From JAVEVH01 sp964430365 (GTDB lineage Bacteria > Patescibacteriota > Dojkabacteria > SC72), in assembly GCA_964430365.1 (NCBI GenBank), contig CAYSEU010000009.1, positions 1 to 18,813 of the forward strand: DNA of 18,813 nt, given 5' to 3'. The notes under the pieces are model-generated. The model was not told where the DNA came from and did not search any database. It saw nothing but the letters and a program-made list of their open reading frames with translations. The number at the start of each line of letters is the position of its first letter. Position 1 is the stretch's first letter. Shown here one piece after another: positions 1-7,856 of the stretch. Both the position numbers and the translations under genes were made by a program.

Positions 1-2
1 TG

Positions 3-1820
3 GTTAGAGATGGAGAAGTACTAATCATTGATGAATTCACAGGAAGAGCATTAGCTGGAAGACGATACAGCGAAGGATTACATCAAGCAATTGAGGCTAA
101 AGAGGGTGTAGAAGTAAAAAGAGAAAGTAGAACAATGGCTACGATTACACTTCAGAATTACTTTAGATTGTATTCATATCTCTCAGGTATGACAGGTACA
201 GCTTTAACTGAAGCAGAAGAGTTCTCATCCATTTACAACTTGGATACAATTGTTGTACCTACCAATAAGCCAGTAGTAAGAAAAGATTACAATGATGTTG
301 TGTATAGGACACAGATGGGTAAATTCCAAGCTATTGTTGAAGATATTCGGGAACATAATAAGAAGGGACAACCAATACTTGTAGGTACTACCTCTGTAGA
401 GAAATCAGAAGTCCTCTCTATGATGCTTTCTAAGGAAGGAATAGGCCATGAGGTATTAAATGCCAAACAACATGAAAGGGAGGCTAAAATAGTGGCACAG
501 GCCGGTCAGAAGGGCTCTGTAACCATAGCTACTAATATGGCAGGAAGAGGAACAGACATTGCACTAGGAGATGGAGTAAAAGAATTAGGAGGATTGTATA
601 TAATTGGATCTGAAAGACATGAATCAAGAAGAATAGATAACCAGTTAAGGGGTAGGGCAGGAAGACAGGGAGACCCAGGAGAATCACTTTTCTATGTATC
701 CTTTGAAGACGAATTAATGAGACTCTTTGGTGGAGACAGGATGCAAGCAGTAATGACTCAGGTAGGTATGGATGACAATATGCCCATATCTTTGGGTATA
801 TTGGGTAGAACAATAGAGAATGCTCAAAAGAGAGTAGAATCCCACAACTATGATATACGTAAACGATTAGTAGAATATGATGATGTCTTAAACCAACAAA
901 GAGGAATCATATATGACCTTAGAACAAAGATATTAGAAATATCACAAGAGAAAGTAGAAGATGGCAAATTAGATTTAGAGAAAGATATTAAATATACCCT
1001 AGATCTAGATGTAGATACACTCCAAGACCAATTAGATGGTTTTGCATTAACTAAAAAAGAATCATGGGAGGTACCTCTACTAAATGATTTAAAGTTCAAA
1101 CTAACACCATTAGATATCTCCTTACTTAAAAAGATATTAGAACACATTGATTTCCTAATCAGTTCTCAATTAGAAAACGATATGGAAATAGATAATATTG
1201 AGGAGAGAAATCTGTATATCCAATTAAAGAATTTAATTACAGAGGAAACATTCGAAAAAAGTGTTAAGAGATTTAAACATAAAAACAGTATTGAATACTT
1301 TAGAAGTTTAGATGATAAACCAGTAGTAGAAAGAGGTAAGGAGTTAAAAAGACTCACACTAATATCATATATAGAGCATATATATATGATTGGTATAGAA
1401 CCAATTAGAGAGCTATCTAAAGTACTCATATTACAAAGTATAGATAGGTACTGGATGGAACATTTAGATAATATGCAAGACTTAAGAGAGGGTATATCTT
1501 TGCGAAACCTTGCTCAAAGAGATCCATTAGTGGAGTACAAAAATGAAGGATTTAGACTATTCGATACAATGCTTCGAAGTATAGATGAGAATGTAGTAAG
1601 TAGATTCTTTAAAGTAAGGGTAGTAAGAAGAGAGGACCAATTCAGAGCTCCAATACAAACTCAAAAAGAAGAGGTTAAGAGTTTAACGGATAATAGACCG
1701 GGACAGGTAAGTAAACAAAGTACTGTAAAAAGAAGTAGTAAAAAGGTAGGAAGAAATGATCCATGCCCATGTGGAAGTGGTAAGAAATATAAGAAATGTT
1801 GCTATCCTAAGTATGAATAA
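3..1820 (+). CDS. secA: SecA preprotein translocase ATPase, 5'-truncated by the window edge
   Basis: SecA is the cytosolic motor that drives unfolded preproteins through SecYEG using ATP. The reading frame is open from base 3, well before the first internal ATG at 135; the upstream codons give the conserved IIDEFTGR and GRRYSEGLHQAIEAKEG stretches, so the true start lies outside. Visible next are the TITLQNYFRLY / SGMTGTA region, the second nucleotide-binding fold with GTTSVEKSE and NMAGRGTDI, the GSERHESRRIDNQLRGRAGRQGD helicase motif, and the helical wing/scaffold region with YDDVLNQQR and SIDRYWMEHLDNM. The C-terminal tail ends in a SEC-C zinc motif (NDPCPCGSGKKYKKCC, bases about 1754-1803), which in this family binds zinc and aids SecB or ribosome contact. 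About 606 codons are present, so roughly a quarter to a third of a typical SecA is missing upstream. No frameshift seen. Identification is secure. Confidence 0.97.
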   Translation, partial: VRDGEVLIIDEFTGRALAGRRYSEGLHQAIEAKEGVEVKRESRTMATITLQNYFRLYSYLSGMTGTALTEAEEFSSIYNLDTIVVPTNKPVVRKDYNDVVYRTQMGKFQAIVEDIREHNKKGQPILVGTTSVEKSEVLSMMLSKEGIGHEVLNAKQHEREAKIVAQAGQKGSVTIATNMAGRGTDIALGDGVKELGGLYIIGSERHESRRIDNQLRGRAGRQGDPGESLFYVSFEDELMRLFGGDRMQAVMTQVGMDDNMPISLGILGRTIENAQKRVESHNYDIRKRLVEYDDVLNQQRGIIYDLRTKILEISQEKVEDGKLDLEKDIKYTLDLDVDTLQDQLDGFALTKKESWEVPLLNDLKFKLTPLDISLLKKILEHIDFLISSQLENDMEIDNIEERNLYIQLKNLITEETFEKSVKRFKHKNSIEYFRSLDDKPVVERGKELKRLTLISYIEHIYMIGIEPIRELSKVLILQSIDRYWMEHLDNMQDLREGISLRNLAQRDPLVEYKNEGFRLFDTMLRSIDENVVSRFFKVRVVRREDQFRAPIQTQKEEVKSLTDNRPGQVSKQSTVKRSSKKVGRNDPCPCGSGKKYKKCCYPKYE

Positions 1821-1833
1821 AATAGTATTTCTT

Positions 1834-1851
1834 ATAGGTTCATTGACCTAT
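1834..1851 (+). terminator. small hairpin downstream of secA
   Basis: ATAGGT and ACCTAT form a 6-bp stem around a 6-nt loop, 13 nt after the secA stop. It is followed by a pyrimidine-rich but not T-rich run, so it is only a weak candidate for a terminator. Confidence 0.3.
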
Positions 1852-1896
1852 CTCTCCTAATTGTAATATCCTAGAATACTGTATAAACCCAATATT

Positions 1897-2397
1897 ATGA
1901 CAAAACAGGAAGAAACAAAAAAAGTGTTACCCCAAAGACAGAGTGTTCATGTTGTGTTTTTCTCATGTCAAAACTGTGGAGAAGAGGAAGATTACATACA
2001 ATTTTGTCCTGACTGTGGTAAACCAATGAGAGTAATTAATGTAGTAGAGAAATTTGGAGATGAGGCAGAGGAATATATTAAGAAGATAGAGGATAAGTTA
2101 GCAGAGAAAATGAATGGTAAGAGTGTATCTACAGTAGAGAGTGTAGAAGACGAAGAACCAAATATAATTGTATTAGATGAGCATGAACATGCAGACCCAG
2201 ATTCAGTAATAGAGGAAGTAGACTCCCTAGGAGAAATATTTCCTGATGATGGTGAAGATGAAGATTCAGAGAGTAAGCCTTCAAATGGTCAAGATACAGA
2301 TTTTTCTGATTTAGAAGATATCGTTGCTGAATTAGATAAAGAGGATGATGATTTCTCACTAGATGACTTTGGTGATGATGGTTTACCAGAGCTTTAA
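1897..2397 (+). CDS. Acidic zinc-ribbon protein of unknown function
   Basis: A 166-aa soluble protein that I cannot assign to a named family. A zinc ribbon sits near the N-terminus with Cys24-x2-Cys27 and Cys37-x2-Cys40 (FCPDCGK). A short mixed-charge helix follows (about 45-75), then roughly 90 residues dominated by Asp/Glu with serines, without clear secondary-structure signals. It probably starts at the ATG at 1897; a TATAAA box at 1882-1887 could drive it, leaving almost no leader. There is no signal peptide or membrane segment. Zinc ribbons with acidic tails are common among nucleic-acid or protein-binding accessory factors, but nothing here fixes a partner. It lies 76 nt after secA on the same strand and may be cotranscribed. 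Confidence 0.75.
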   Translation: MTKQEETKKVLPQRQSVHVVFFSCQNCGEEEDYIQFCPDCGKPMRVINVVEKFGDEAEEYIKKIEDKLAEKMNGKSVSTVESVEDEEPNIIVLDEHEHADPDSVIEEVDSLGEIFPDDGEDEDSESKPSNGQDTDFSDLEDIVAELDKEDDDFSLDDFGDDGLPEL

Positions 2398-2426
2398 TCA
2401 GTTTTAAAAATTTCTTTCAATATTAC

Positions 2427-2455
2427 TTAAGATATTGTCCAATAAAGGATATAAT
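2427..2455 (+). promoter_or_regulatory. promoter for the glycosyltransferase operon
   Basis: TTAAGA (2427-2432), 17-nt spacer, TATAAT (2450-2455). The ATG at 2464 follows after 8 nt, so the transcript would start within about two bases of the start codon. This supports the ATG over the in-frame TTG at 2455, which overlaps the -10 box. Confidence 0.6.
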
Positions 2456-2463
2456 TGCGATAT

Positions 2464-3636
2464 ATGAATAAACAAACCTCTTACAATATCGCAGTAATAT
2501 CCGACCCTTTGTATAAATACGGTGGTGCTGAAAAACATCTTCAATATATATTAAAAACGTTTCCTCAAAAAACTCTCTTTACTGCTTTCTGTGATAAAGA
2601 TTTCGTTAAACAACACTTCCCTAATATAGAAGTTAAAACATCCTTTATGCAATACTTACCTTGGAAATTTAAACTAAAATATTTCTACCAGCTATTCCAA
2701 CCATTAGCATATAGATCTTTTAGGTTTAAGAATTTTGATGGGATACTATCCATATCAATATCATTTGCTAAGTTTGTAAGAGGTAATATCCCTCACATAA
2801 ACATATGTATGTCTCCTCCTAAGTTTCTTTGGCAAAAAGAGGATAGGACACTAACAAGTGATGACCATTTGACTGGAATCAATAAAATATTCTTTAAGAT
2901 ATACTCCCTCTTTATGAATACATTCTTAGAAAAGATATGGCAAAGATGGGATAGGAATGCTGCAAGAAGAGTAGACAGTATTGTTGCAATATCTAATGTA
3001 GTAAAAGAGAGAGTTAAGAAATATTACGATATTGAGGCTGATGTAATATATCCTCCTGTAGATGTAAAAGAGATTGAGAAGTTAACTAAAGGTAGTAAAC
3101 GGGAGAATTGGTTTCTGTACCTAGGTAGAGTAGAAACATACAAAGGTGTAGAGTTAGCCATTAGGGCAGCAGTAGATGCTAAAGTACCTCTTAAGATAGC
3201 GGGAATAGGGGATGATTTAGCTAGAATGAAAGATTTAGTTAGGCAGTTAAATGCTAAGGGTAATGTAAAATTTTTAGGATTTGTATCAGACAAAGAGAGA
3301 ATACAGTTACTTGGTAGAACTAAGGGTTTAATATTTCCTGTAAGAAATGAAGACTTCGGAATAGTACCAGTAGAAGCTAATGCTGCAGGTACTCCAGTAA
3401 TTGCATATAAACAGGGAGGAGTAGTAGAAACAATTAGTGATAGTAATCCTAAAACGGGCATATTTTTTACTAAGTATGATTACAAAGAACTTTCTAAACT
3501 ACTTAAGAAATTTGATGAGAAAGATTACAAACCAGAAAACTGTAGAAAACAGGCAGATAACTTCGCAGTAGAAATATTCCAGTACAAACTTAAAAGATAT
3601 GTAGAAGATATCTTAGAAAATACCTCTAATGGCTAA
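2464..3636 (+). CDS. GT4-family glycosyltransferase (group 1)
   Basis: A retaining GT-B glycosyltransferase of 390 aa, expected to transfer a sugar from a nucleotide-sugar donor to a surface glycan or lipid carrier at the inner face of the membrane. The N-terminal acceptor fold opens with AVISDPLYKYGGAEKHL, whose GGAE motif is typical of GT4 enzymes. The C-terminal donor fold contains FLYLGRVETYKGVELAI, then VKFLGFVSDKERIQLL, and the EDFGIVPVEANAAGTPVIAY segment carrying the E-x7-E signature. I chose the ATG at 2464; an in-frame TTG at 2455 would add three residues but sits inside the -10 box. The stop overlaps the next gene's ATG by 8 nt, implying translational coupling with recO. Substrate cannot be told from sequence. 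No transmembrane segment is apparent. Confidence 0.93.
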   Translation: MNKQTSYNIAVISDPLYKYGGAEKHLQYILKTFPQKTLFTAFCDKDFVKQHFPNIEVKTSFMQYLPWKFKLKYFYQLFQPLAYRSFRFKNFDGILSISISFAKFVRGNIPHINICMSPPKFLWQKEDRTLTSDDHLTGINKIFFKIYSLFMNTFLEKIWQRWDRNAARRVDSIVAISNVVKERVKKYYDIEADVIYPPVDVKEIEKLTKGSKRENWFLYLGRVETYKGVELAIRAAVDAKVPLKIAGIGDDLARMKDLVRQLNAKGNVKFLGFVSDKERIQLLGRTKGLIFPVRNEDFGIVPVEANAAGTPVIAYKQGGVVETISDSNPKTGIFFTKYDYKELSKLLKKFDEKDYKPENCRKQADNFAVEIFQYKLKRYVEDILENTSNG

Positions 3637-4246
3637 GGATAGGGTAATAGTCTTAAAATCAATTAACTACTCAGAAGCAGATAAGGTATTAACCGTATTT
3701 GGTAAACATTTAGGTAAGTTTACTCTCTTTGCTAGAGGTATTAGAAAGATTACGAGTAAAAACAGAGGTAATATGCAAACTCTCAATATGTGTGATATAT
3801 CCTTTTATGAAGGTAAGGGGTTACCTGTATTAACAGAATCTGAATTAAAGTATTCAGCTGATACCGATATACTAAAACGAAGAGTAGAGGAGATTAATAA
3901 GGTAATAGTGATATTAAATAGAATATTACAGGAAAATGATCCTAACCAAAAAGTTTTTAATATGTTAGAGAGTGTATGTAAGCATAATTTTGATTTAGAG
4001 AGTGTAAATAGATTTAGGGTTATCTTTTTAAAAGAGATGGGTTTTTTAAATGACTTTTCTCATTGTAATGTATGCGGTAGTACACAAAATTTAAAATATA
4101 TAGATATTTCTTCTTTTGCTCTTCTGTGCGAAAACTGTTACAGTAAAGCAGGAAAGGGTTATAGATTAGGTAAGAATCCATATACAAGTAAGAACTTTAC
4201 TCAAGCGTTAGATATATATATTAAAAAGATAATGGAGGAGATTTAG
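3629..4246 (+). CDS. recO: DNA repair protein RecO, short form
   Basis: RecO binds DNA and RecR and helps load RecA onto SSB-coated single strands in the RecFOR pathway. The N-terminal OB fold is recognisable (KDRVIVLKSINYSEADKVLTVF, then GKFTLFARGIRK), followed by the helical part. A zinc finger is intact with Cys146-x2-Cys149 and Cys167-x2-Cys170, and the usual FLKEMGF lead-in precedes it. At 205 aa it is shorter than the common 230-260 aa, mostly at the C-terminus. Its ATG lies within the last codons of the upstream glycosyltransferase gene, so expression is probably coupled to it. The functional link to its neighbours is not obvious; RecO genes are often placed in mixed operons. Confidence 0.92.
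   Translation: MAKDRVIVLKSINYSEADKVLTVFGKHLGKFTLFARGIRKITSKNRGNMQTLNMCDISFYEGKGLPVLTESELKYSADTDILKRRVEEINKVIVILNRILQENDPNQKVFNMLESVCKHNFDLESVNRFRVIFLKEMGFLNDFSHCNVCGSTQNLKYIDISSFALLCENCYSKAGKGYRLGKNPYTSKNFTQALDIYIKKIMEEI
4234..4240 (+). promoter_or_regulatory. Shine-Dalgarno-like site for the 688-aa surface protein
   Basis: GGAGGAG lies 11 nt before the ATG at 4252, inside the end of recO. It is one of the few clear Shine-Dalgarno matches in the window; most other starts lack one. Confidence 0.5.
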
Positions 4247-4251
4247 TATAG

Positions 4252-6318
4252 ATGAAAATTAAAACTGCCTTAATTACAATCTTAGGATTTATCCTTATCC
4301 CTATCCTCTCTGTATACGCTGTTGATATATCAGGGGGAACTTTCCCTGTAGAGATAAATGCTAGGATAAATGTGGATTTCTACTCTACAGTTACACTAAA
4401 TCCCTCTACTGTCGAGGTAAGGCAACCTAGTACTGTAACAATAAGAGTGCTATCTCCTACAGGTATCCCTATTCCAAATAGAACAATTGAAATAGTTGCT
4501 CCAGGTTTAAATATTACTCAACCAACTGCAGTTACAGATTCTACTGGTAGCACAACAGGTACAGTATATTCTGCTATACCTGGTACATATACTGTGTGTG
4601 CTAAAGATACAACCTTTGGATATGACATTACTATTCAAAGCTGTAAGACACTCTATGTAATACCTGTCCCTATTCCTACATTCTTACCAGAACCCTATTA
4701 TACAAAAGGTACTACTAATACTGTACTTTGGAATAATTTGGGTACAGGGTATGAATACTATGTTGAGGTAAGTAAGGACTCAGGTTTTAATACAATTCTT
4801 ACTAACTCTGGATGGAAGAGTATAACGTCTCACCAGTTTACGCAGTTAGAAGATAGTACAATGTACTTCTATAGAGTGAGAGCTAGAAATCCATATGGTG
4901 GATTAAGTAGTTGGTCTAATACAGTATTTAGTGTACAAGATGATATACCCCCAGAGATAGAGATATTAAGCATTGGGGATATTGGGGAAAATACTACTGC
5001 TGATTGGGACCCTAATTACAGTGTACCAATGGTATTTAGAGTTACGGATAATCTCCAACTTACTGATACAATTTTCCTTTGTGTGAACTCTTCAGGTAGT
5101 ACATACTCCTGTGTTTCAGATTATCGTATGGAGGGTGATAATCTAATTGTTAATATTGAGCTAAGAGATTTAGAAAGAGTCTCGGGAATATATCTAGAAC
5201 CAAGATATGAATTCTGTGTAGAGGCAAGAGATGCAGCAGGAAATATTAGTAGGGTATGTAATATATACTTGGATATACCACAGGGGGAGGTAGTACCTCC
5301 TAGACCTCCAGTAGTGGAGATAATAGATAAGACAATAGATGATATTAATGAAGCTTTAGATGATACTGTTGGTCAGTTAGATCCTGTAGATTTAGAGAGA
5401 GTAACTACTACTACAAGTATTGTAACTATTACTACTGCTACCCTTATAACAATAGGTACACTTCTAAATCTCCCTTACTTTTTACTCCAATTCATACTTA
5501 ATCTCCTCTCATGGTTTGGTTTAAGGGGTGGTGCTAAGCCTTTAGGGTACGTATATGATGCTCTTACTAAAGATCCAATATCTCAGGCTGTTGTAAGAAT
5601 CTTTAATACAGAAAACAAAATAGTATGGTCTGATGTTACTAACGCAAGAGGATATTTCTCAGCTAGACTAGAACCAGGTAAGTACAAGGTAGTGGTAAGG
5701 GCAGTAAACTATACATTCCCCTCCACCATTATCTTTGGTAGAGAGGATTACCCTCTCACAAATGTATACCATGGAGAGCAGTTTGAACATCGTGAGAATG
5801 AGGATTTAAATTTCTCTATTCCACTAGATCCTAATGAAGTATCTGATTTTAGAGTATGGAGAGAGATATTGTGGGGTAGGATAAAAAATATCGTTAATGT
5901 TTTACACATCCTCCTCTTTATCACAGGTTTAGTATTAGCTATATATATGTATTCTAGAAATCCATATTGGTTAACTACATTAGTATTAATACTCTACATC
6001 CCATCATTCTTCCTTACTCTTAGAAATATATTTGGTAAGAGAGATAGGTATGGAACAGTAAGGGATACAGAGGGTAAACCAGTAGAGGGCGTAGTAGTTG
6101 GTTTAAGAGAGAAGGAGTTTGATAGGGTGGCAGTAAAGAGGGTTACAGATAGGCATGGTAGGTATAGAATGTTTGTAGATTCAGGTAGTTATACTTTAGA
6201 AATATTAGATACATCCTTTAAGGTAGAGGAGATAAAGGGTGGTAGTGAGATAGAGTTTAAAAAGGATGAGCAATGGATTACTAAAGATATAGTAGTTTCT
6301 ATATTAGAAAAGAGTTAG
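4252..6318 (+). CDS. Exported membrane-anchored protein with Ig/Fn3-like and carboxypeptidase-regulatory-like domains
   Basis: A 688-aa envelope protein without an assigned function. Residues 1-23 form a signal peptide (hydrophobic core, VYA end). An Ig-like/invasin-type domain follows (about 40-135, ending with YTVCAKDTTFGYD), then a fibronectin type III-like domain (about 145-230, YFYRVRARNPYGGLSSWS) and another beta-rich domain (about 235-345). A hydrophobic stretch at about 390-425 is probably one or two membrane segments. A carboxypeptidase-regulatory-like domain (about 432-520, GYVYDALTKDPISQAVVRI) precedes two more membrane helices (about 548-568 and 572-594), and a second such domain closes the protein (about 600-680, GTVRDTEGKPVEGVVVGL). 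Beta-sandwich repeats of this kind usually serve adhesion or surface structure. It starts 5 nt after recO and belongs to that run of genes. Confidence 0.85.
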   Translation: MKIKTALITILGFILIPILSVYAVDISGGTFPVEINARINVDFYSTVTLNPSTVEVRQPSTVTIRVLSPTGIPIPNRTIEIVAPGLNITQPTAVTDSTGSTTGTVYSAIPGTYTVCAKDTTFGYDITIQSCKTLYVIPVPIPTFLPEPYYTKGTTNTVLWNNLGTGYEYYVEVSKDSGFNTILTNSGWKSITSHQFTQLEDSTMYFYRVRARNPYGGLSSWSNTVFSVQDDIPPEIEILSIGDIGENTTADWDPNYSVPMVFRVTDNLQLTDTIFLCVNSSGSTYSCVSDYRMEGDNLIVNIELRDLERVSGIYLEPRYEFCVEARDAAGNISRVCNIYLDIPQGEVVPPRPPVVEIIDKTIDDINEALDDTVGQLDPVDLERVTTTTSIVTITTATLITIGTLLNLPYFLLQFILNLLSWFGLRGGAKPLGYVYDALTKDPISQAVVRIFNTENKIVWSDVTNARGYFSARLEPGKYKVVVRAVNYTFPSTIIFGREDYPLTNVYHGEQFEHRENEDLNFSIPLDPNEVSDFRVWREILWGRIKNIVNVLHILLFITGLVLAIYMYSRNPYWLTTLVLILYIPSFFLTLRNIFGKRDRYGTVRDTEGKPVEGVVVGLREKEFDRVAVKRVTDRHGRYRMFVDSGSYTLEILDTSFKVEEIKGGSEIEFKKDEQWITKDIVVSILEKS

Positions 6319-6324
6319 TAGATA

Positions 6325-6353
6325 TTGAAAAATATGTATTCTACTGGTATTAT
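6325..6353 (+). promoter_or_regulatory. promoter of the tRNA-Lys gene
   Basis: TTGAAA (6325-6330), exactly 17 nt, TATTAT (6348-6353). Transcription would begin near 6360, a few bases before the mature tRNA 5' end at 6365. Confidence 0.75.
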
Positions 6354-6364
6354 TCTTTGTTTAT

Positions 6365-6437
6365 GGGTGTGTAGCTCAACTGGTAGAGCAAACGGCTCTT
6401 AACCGTTAGGTTCAGGGTTCGAGCCCCTGCACACCCA
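6365..6437 (+). tRNA. tRNA-Lys, anticodon CUU
   Basis: A full cloverleaf can be drawn. The 7-bp acceptor GGGTGTG/CACACCC is perfectly paired (6365-6371 with 6430-6436). The D arm is GCTC/GAGC, and the anticodon stem AACGG/CCGTT encloses loop CTCTTAA with anticodon CTT (6398-6400). The T arm CAGGG/CCCTG has loop TTCGAGC, and the discriminator base is A6437. The 3' CCA is not encoded (TCC follows), so a CCA-adding enzyme is needed. Degenerate copies of its 3' end recur downstream at 7270, 7824 and 9491, suggesting that this gene has served as an integration site. Confidence 0.97.
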
Positions 6438-6455
6438 TCCCGCTAACTTATAGTT

Positions 6456-6746
6456 ATGAATCTTAAAATTCTGTATACTCTATTTATGGATAAAACAGAG
6501 AGTACAAATGAAAGAGAGATTGTAATAGGTGGAGTATATCAACATTTCAAAGGAGATTATTATAAGGTTTTAACCTTAGGTCTTGACTCTGAAACATTGG
6601 AAGAAAAGGTTATCTATATGTCTCTGTATTATAGTCCTGAGAAGAAAACAAGAGTATGGATTAGACCTTTAGAGGACTTTATGGGTACCAAGGAATTAGA
6701 CGATGGGAAGGTTATAAATAGGTTTGAATTTATAAGTGAGAAATAA
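6456..6746 (+). CDS. DUF1653-family small protein
   Basis: A 96-aa soluble protein. After about 20 variable residues it carries the DUF1653 core: VYQHFKGDYYKVL, then SETLEEKVIYMSLY, and RVWIRPLEDF near the end. DUF1653 proteins are small single-domain beta-rich proteins of unknown biochemical role, sometimes found with mobile or phage genes. The ATG at 6456 is used; an ATG at 6486 (residue 11) would give a start closer to the domain and is equally possible. It begins 19 nt after the tRNA-Lys gene and could be expressed by read-through from the tRNA promoter, since I see no separate promoter. Its end overlaps the following GTG start by 11 nt, coupling the two genes. Confidence 0.85.
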   Translation: MNLKILYTLFMDKTESTNEREIVIGGVYQHFKGDYYKVLTLGLDSETLEEKVIYMSLYYSPEKKTRVWIRPLEDFMGTKELDDGKVINRFEFISEK

Positions 6747-7236
6747 ATTAAAGCTTTTCAATATCTCTACGGTAGATAAAAATACACTGAAAGACTTATT
6801 AAGGGAATTTAATGTTAAAGGATATGCTGATACTAATTCAGAGTATGTAGATAATGGAAAGAATGGGAAAATACTAAAACTCACAATAGGTCAATTTACT
6901 TATGAAGATGAATATTATGGAGGGGAACCATACTCAGGAAATGAAACTATATGGGAAGATGGTAAAGATATCTTTAGATGTGCATATTGGGATAAAGTAG
7001 TTAAGGGTATTAACTTCTCTGACATTTACGATTTTCTAAGAAAAGCATTATCAAAAGGTCCTGATGGAGAATTGGCAGACAGGGGGCCAAGTGAATATAT
7101 TGAGGGGAATTTAAGATATACAAACAGTATAGAAGGGGATATTGAAGAGTTTAGACAGGTAGAGAAAATATTTATGGATGAGAAAGAGATATATGTTGCC
7201 TATTTTATAGGTGGTAGAGTTAATGTTCAGAAGTAA
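6736..7236 (+). CDS. DUF5680-domain protein
   Basis: A 166-aa protein that begins at GTG (6736), since no in-frame ATG precedes the conserved region. It matches the DUF5680 pattern as I recall it: a Y-x-G-GEPYSGNETIWEDG stretch at about 55-75, CAYWDKVV, then RGPSEYIEGNLRYTNSIEGDIEEFRQVEKIF and a closing VAYFIGGRVN. The biochemical role of this domain is not known to me; some relatives are fused to helix-turn-helix DNA-binding domains, but none is present here. It overlaps DUF1653 by 11 nt and forms a two-gene cassette that ends at the repeat copy at 7270. No signal peptide or membrane helix. Confidence 0.8.
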   Translation: MRNKLKLFNISTVDKNTLKDLLREFNVKGYADTNSEYVDNGKNGKILKLTIGQFTYEDEYYGGEPYSGNETIWEDGKDIFRCAYWDKVVKGINFSDIYDFLRKALSKGPDGELADRGPSEYIEGNLRYTNSIEGDIEEFRQVEKIFMDEKEIYVAYFIGGRVNVQK

Positions 7237-7269
7237 ATAGTTCTGAAATATTAAAAATAAGATCTAAAA

Positions 7270-7296
7270 GGTTCAACATCCATCCCTGCACACCAG
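7270..7296 (+). repeat. tRNA-Lys 3'-end-related repeat, copy 1
   Basis: Begins GGTTCAACATCC and continues CATCCCTGCACACCAG. The block CCCTGCACACC is identical to the tRNA T-stem/acceptor 3' strand at 6426-6435 apart from one C of the run. It is GC-rich in an AT-rich setting. It lies 34 nt after the DUF5680 stop and in the same orientation as the tRNA, as an attR-like remnant would. Confidence 0.65.
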
Positions 7297-7316
7297 TTTC
7301 GTTTTCTTCTTAGTGA

Positions 7317-7322
7317 TATAAT
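7317..7322 (+). promoter_or_regulatory. possible -10 box for the NADAR gene
   Basis: TATAAT, 28 nt before the ATG at 7351. No convincing -35 hexamer is seen at the right distance, which would fall at the end of repeat copy 1. Confidence 0.4.
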
Positions 7323-7350
7323 TCAAGGAATAATTTTAATATTTCAATAT

Positions 7351-7821
7351 ATGTCTAATCCACAAGAGCCATCCATAGAAGGTAGTATATTTTTTTATCC
7401 TCCAGAGTACTATGTCTTTGATAATTTTTCTTCCTTTCAGGTAGAGTACAAGGGTAAAATATATCCTACATCTGAACATGCATATCAGTCTTCAAAATTT
7501 GTTAACACAGATTCTGAATTAGCTGAGAAAATAAAGAATGCAAAATCTGCACATGAGGCATTTAAATTGGCTGAGGCAAACAAGGATAAAAGGGAAAAGA
7601 ATTGGGATGATGTTAAGCTTCAGATTATGAAAGAGATTCTAATATGCAAAGTAAATCAGCATGAGTATGTTATGAAAAAACTATTACAATCAGGAGATAG
7701 AGAAATAGTAGAAGATTCTTGGAGAGATAGTTATTGGGGTTGGGGAGAGGATAAAAAGGGAGAGAATATGTTAGGAAAGCTATGGATGGAGGTCCGCAAG
7801 GAGATTAGAGATAAGAAGTAA
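7351..7821 (+). CDS. NADAR (YbiA/DUF1768) family N-glycosidase-like protein
   Basis: A 156-aa single-domain NADAR protein. Characterised relatives either cleave N-glycosidic bonds in riboflavin-pathway intermediates (YbiA) or remove ADP-ribose from guanine in DNA as antitoxins of DarT-type toxins. Visible family features are VFDNFSSFQVEYKGKIYPTS, the EHAYQSSKF motif (about residues 47-55), a central helical part with NWDDVKLQIMKEIL, and the C-terminal DSYWGWG plus NMLGKLWMEVR signature. The domain looks complete and intact. It starts at ATG 7351. No ADP-ribosyltransferase gene is visible beside it, so a toxin-antitoxin role cannot be claimed. It sits alone in its own cassette between repeat copies 1 and 2, its stop only 2 nt before copy 2. 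Confidence 0.9.
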   Translation: MSNPQEPSIEGSIFFYPPEYYVFDNFSSFQVEYKGKIYPTSEHAYQSSKFVNTDSELAEKIKNAKSAHEAFKLAEANKDKREKNWDDVKLQIMKEILICKVNQHEYVMKKLLQSGDREIVEDSWRDSYWGWGEDKKGENMLGKLWMEVRKEIRDKK

Positions 7822-7823
7822 TT

Positions 7824-7851
7824 GGTTCGACAACCATCCCCACACACCCAT
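7824..7851 (+). repeat. tRNA-Lys 3'-end-related repeat, copy 2
   Basis: Begins GGTTCGACAACC and ends CATCCCCACACACCCAT. The last 14 bases match the tRNA end CCCCTGCACACCCAT with one gap and one mismatch, including the discriminator A and following T. TGGTT/AACCA can form a 5-bp hairpin at its left end. It sits between two converging stop codons (NADAR at 7821 and the 519-aa gene at 7857) and fills that gap almost exactly. Confidence 0.65.
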
Positions 7852-7856
7852 ATCAA

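Noticed and set aside
2418..2437. CAATAT/ATATTG inverted repeat before the glycosyltransferase
   Set aside because: It is a short, fully AT-biased palindrome expected by chance in this composition, and it overlaps the likely -35 region.
2455..2463. TTG start for the glycosyltransferase
   Set aside because: It overlaps the -10 box; the ATG at 2464 fits the promoter and the family start.
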